In this document: positions 13,883 through 15,555 of the stretch, one piece after another
Numbering within the stretch: the stretch's first letter is position 1
How the letters are laid out: each line of letters starts with the position of its first letter
Assembly (NCBI GenBank): GCA_041635755.1
Contig: JBFKUL010000044.1
Coordinates: 1-15,555, forward strand
Length of the DNA stretch: 15,555 nt
Direction: 5' to 3'
Origin: JBFKUL01 sp041635755
GTDB lineage: Bacteria; Pseudomonadota; Gammaproteobacteria; Burkholderiales; SG8-39
Position numbers and translations under genes: made by a program
The notes under the pieces: model-generated
What the model was told of the DNA's origin: nothing
What the model saw: only the letters and a program-made list of their open reading frames with translations
Databases searched by the model: none

Positions 13883-15555
13883 TTGCTGTCACTCATCCAG
13901 CGCGCAGGCCGCCGCGTCTTCCTTGCCGTCGAGGGCGTGTTCAACCTCGCGTTCAGCGACAAGCTCAATCCGCTCTACTACCTCGGCCCGATCAGCTACT
14001 TCATGTTCTGGATCGTGGTGGCGAGCGGGCTGTACCTGTACGCCTTCTTCGAGACCAGCGTGACCGGCGCCTACGACTCGGTCGAGGCGCTGACCCACAG
14101 CCAATGGTACGCCGGCGGCATCATGAGGAGCCTGCACCGCTACGCCTCGGACGGCATGGTGCTCACCATGCTGCTGCATCTCGTGCGCCATTTCACCTTC
14201 GACCGCTACCGCAGCTTTCGCTGGTTCTCCTGGGTGAGCGGCGTGGCGCTCTTGTGGCTGGTATACGTCTCGGGCATCAACGGCTACATGCTGCCCTGGG
14301 ATCGGCTCGCGCAGTTCGTGGTCGTTGCCACGGCCGAGTGGTTCGACTGGCTGCCGATCTTCGAAGGCTCGCTGGTGCGAAATTTCATCTTCAGCGAGAA
14401 CTTCAACGACCGCCTGTTCTCGCTGCTCTCGTTCATCCACATCGGCGTGCCGCTCGGCGTGCTTGCGCTGCTGTGGGTGCACACGCAGCGTGTGCCGGGC
14501 GCCCGCACCTCGCCGCCGGCGCCGATCATGGCGATGGTGCTGGTGACGCTGGTGGTGCTCTCGCTCTTCAAGCCCGCGCTCAGCCAGGAGCGCGCCGACC
14601 TCGCGCAAGCGGTCACCGTGATCGGCTTCGACTGGTTCTATCTGCCGACCTTCGCGCTGCTCTACAAGACCTCGCCCGGCGCGCTCTGGGCGCTGCTCGG
14701 CGGCGCCACCGCCCTGTTCGTGATCGCGCCGTGGCTGCCGCCCAGGCGGCGCGTCGGCCCGGCCGAGGGTTACCACGCGCTGCTGCGGCCCGACAACCGC
14801 TTTATCACCGTGCGCGAGGGCGAGACGCTGCTCGACGCGGGCCTGCGCGCCCGCGTACCGTTTCCCTACGAGTGCCGCAACGGCGGCTGTGGCGAGTGCA
14901 AGGCGCAGTTGCTCTACGGCGAGGTCGACCACGGCGCCTACCAGCCGAGCGCGCTCAGCGAGGCCGAGCGCCGCGACGGCAAGATGCTGCTGTGCTGCGC
15001 GACGCCGCTCGCCGACCTCGAGCTCGAATACCAGCCCGCGGCGCAGCTGGCGCCCGCTCCGCTGCGCGTCTACAGCGCGACGGTCGAGAAGATGCAAAAG
15101 TTGGCCCCGGACGTGATGCGCGTGCTGCTTCGCCTGCCCGCCGGCGAGAAGATCGACTTCTATCCCGGGCAGTACATCAACGTGCTGCTCGATGACGGCG
15201 AGAAGCGCAGCTTCTCCTTCGCCACCGCGCCGCACGAGACCGGCGCGATCGAGCTGCAGATCCGGCGCATTCCGGGCGGACGCTTCACCACCCACGTGTT
15301 CGAGGGGTTGGGGGAGGGCGACACGTTGCGCATCGAGGGCCCGCTCGGCTCGTTCTTCCTGCGCGAGAGCGGCGACAAGCCGATCATCTTCGTCGCCGGG
15401 GCCACCGGTTTCGCGCCGGTGAAGAGCATGCTCGAACACGCTTTTCACCGCGGCATGAAGCGCCGCATGGTCCTCTACTGGGGTGTGCGCCGCCCGCAGG
15501 ACCTCTACCACGGCGAGCTCGCCGCGCGCTGGGCGCGCGAGCACGACAACTTCAG
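13883..15555 (+). CDS. Cytochrome b fused to [2Fe-2S] ferredoxin and FAD/NAD(P) reductase, 3' truncated
   Basis: The gene starts at a TTG with GGGAG six bases upstream and runs off the window (557 codons visible). Residues about 20-300 are a bc1/b6-type cytochrome b: His85/His99 and His186/His200, both pairs with 13 intervening residues, bind two b hemes, and GYMLPW (134-139) matches the Qo-side turn. The PEWY motif is replaced by FDWF (in GFDWFYLP). A plant-type ferredoxin follows (CRNGGCGEC, then MLLCC), then an FNR-type reductase with a flavin motif RSFSFATAP and a nucleotide motif GATGFAP. No Rieske or cytochrome c1 gene is visible. It probably moves electrons between cytoplasmic NAD(P)H and membrane quinone. 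I know no characterised protein of this make-up, so direction and partner are open. Confidence 0.85.
   Translation, partial: MLSLIQRAGRRVFLAVEGVFNLAFSDKLNPLYYLGPISYFMFWIVVASGLYLYAFFETSVTGAYDSVEALTHSQWYAGGIMRSLHRYASDGMVLTMLLHLVRHFTFDRYRSFRWFSWVSGVALLWLVYVSGINGYMLPWDRLAQFVVVATAEWFDWLPIFEGSLVRNFIFSENFNDRLFSLLSFIHIGVPLGVLALLWVHTQRVPGARTSPPAPIMAMVLVTLVVLSLFKPALSQERADLAQAVTVIGFDWFYLPTFALLYKTSPGALWALLGGATALFVIAPWLPPRRRVGPAEGYHALLRPDNRFITVREGETLLDAGLRARVPFPYECRNGGCGECKAQLLYGEVDHGAYQPSALSEAERRDGKMLLCCATPLADLELEYQPAAQLAPAPLRVYSATVEKMQKLAPDVMRVLLRLPAGEKIDFYPGQYINVLLDDGEKRSFSFATAPHETGAIELQIRRIPGGRFTTHVFEGLGEGDTLRIEGPLGSFFLRESGDKPIIFVAGATGFAPVKSMLEHAFHRGMKRRMVLYWGVRRPQDLYHGELAARWAREHDNF

Noticed and set aside
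13889..15544. Minus-strand open frame (551 codons) opposite the cytochrome b fusion
   Set aside because: Compositionally biased shadow of the real gene; the plus frame shows heme, iron-sulfur and flavin motifs.

Overview
The window is a dense, GC-rich denitrification locus, most likely from a betaproteobacterium. That assignment rests on base composition, on Shine-Dalgarno-led genes, and on the resemblance of the NirS and cytochrome c551 proteins to remembered Pseudomonas and Rhodocyclales-type sequences; no search was run. It holds two complete cytochrome cd1 nitrite reductases, small periplasmic electron carriers, a heme-copper reductase with its cofactor-assembly genes, and the start of an unusual cytochrome b fusion. 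No insertion sequence, CRISPR array, tRNA or rRNA was seen.

Layout. (1) 1-1410 (+): 3' part of a B12-binding radical SAM gene, convergent with the nir genes and separated by a rho-independent terminator. (2) 1487-3539 (-): nirS copy 2 and nirM. (3) 3724-6704 (-): nirS copy 1, an ethylbenzene-dehydrogenase-like multiheme cytochrome c and an amicyanin-like cupredoxin. (4) 6815-9452 (-): a COX15-type heme A synthase, a second shorter CtaA-like protein and a hemerythrin-like/DUF2249 protein, tightly packed. (5) 9586-13768 (+), divergent from region 4: a 59-residue membrane peptide, a CuA subunit II, a heme-copper subunit I, heme O synthase and a SCO copper chaperone. (6) 13883-15555 (+), cut by the window end: cytochrome b fused to a [2Fe-2S] ferredoxin and a ferredoxin-NAD(P) reductase module.

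Four perfect TTGAT-N4-ATCAA palindromes (FNR/ANR/DNR/NnrR class) lie before nirS copy 2, nirS copy 1, the heme-copper operon and the cytochrome b fusion. Three have a reasonable -10 hexamer 31-32 bp downstream of the box centre, and the fourth a weak one, so the locus looks like one low-oxygen/NO regulon. The heme-copper subunit I keeps all six metal-ligand histidines but has glutamine where oxygen reductases have the active-site tyrosine. I therefore read the module as a CuA-containing nitric oxide reductase of a non-classical type, similar in layout to the NorSY (sNOR) clusters of ammonia oxidisers, rather than an oxidase. The inferred flow is nitrite to NO by the two NirS enzymes (fed by cytochrome c551, the cupredoxin and perhaps the multiheme protein), then NO to N2O by the CuA reductase. 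The cytochrome b-ferredoxin-reductase fusion may link NAD(P)H to the quinone pool. Heme d1 synthesis genes, norCB and nosZ are not in the window.
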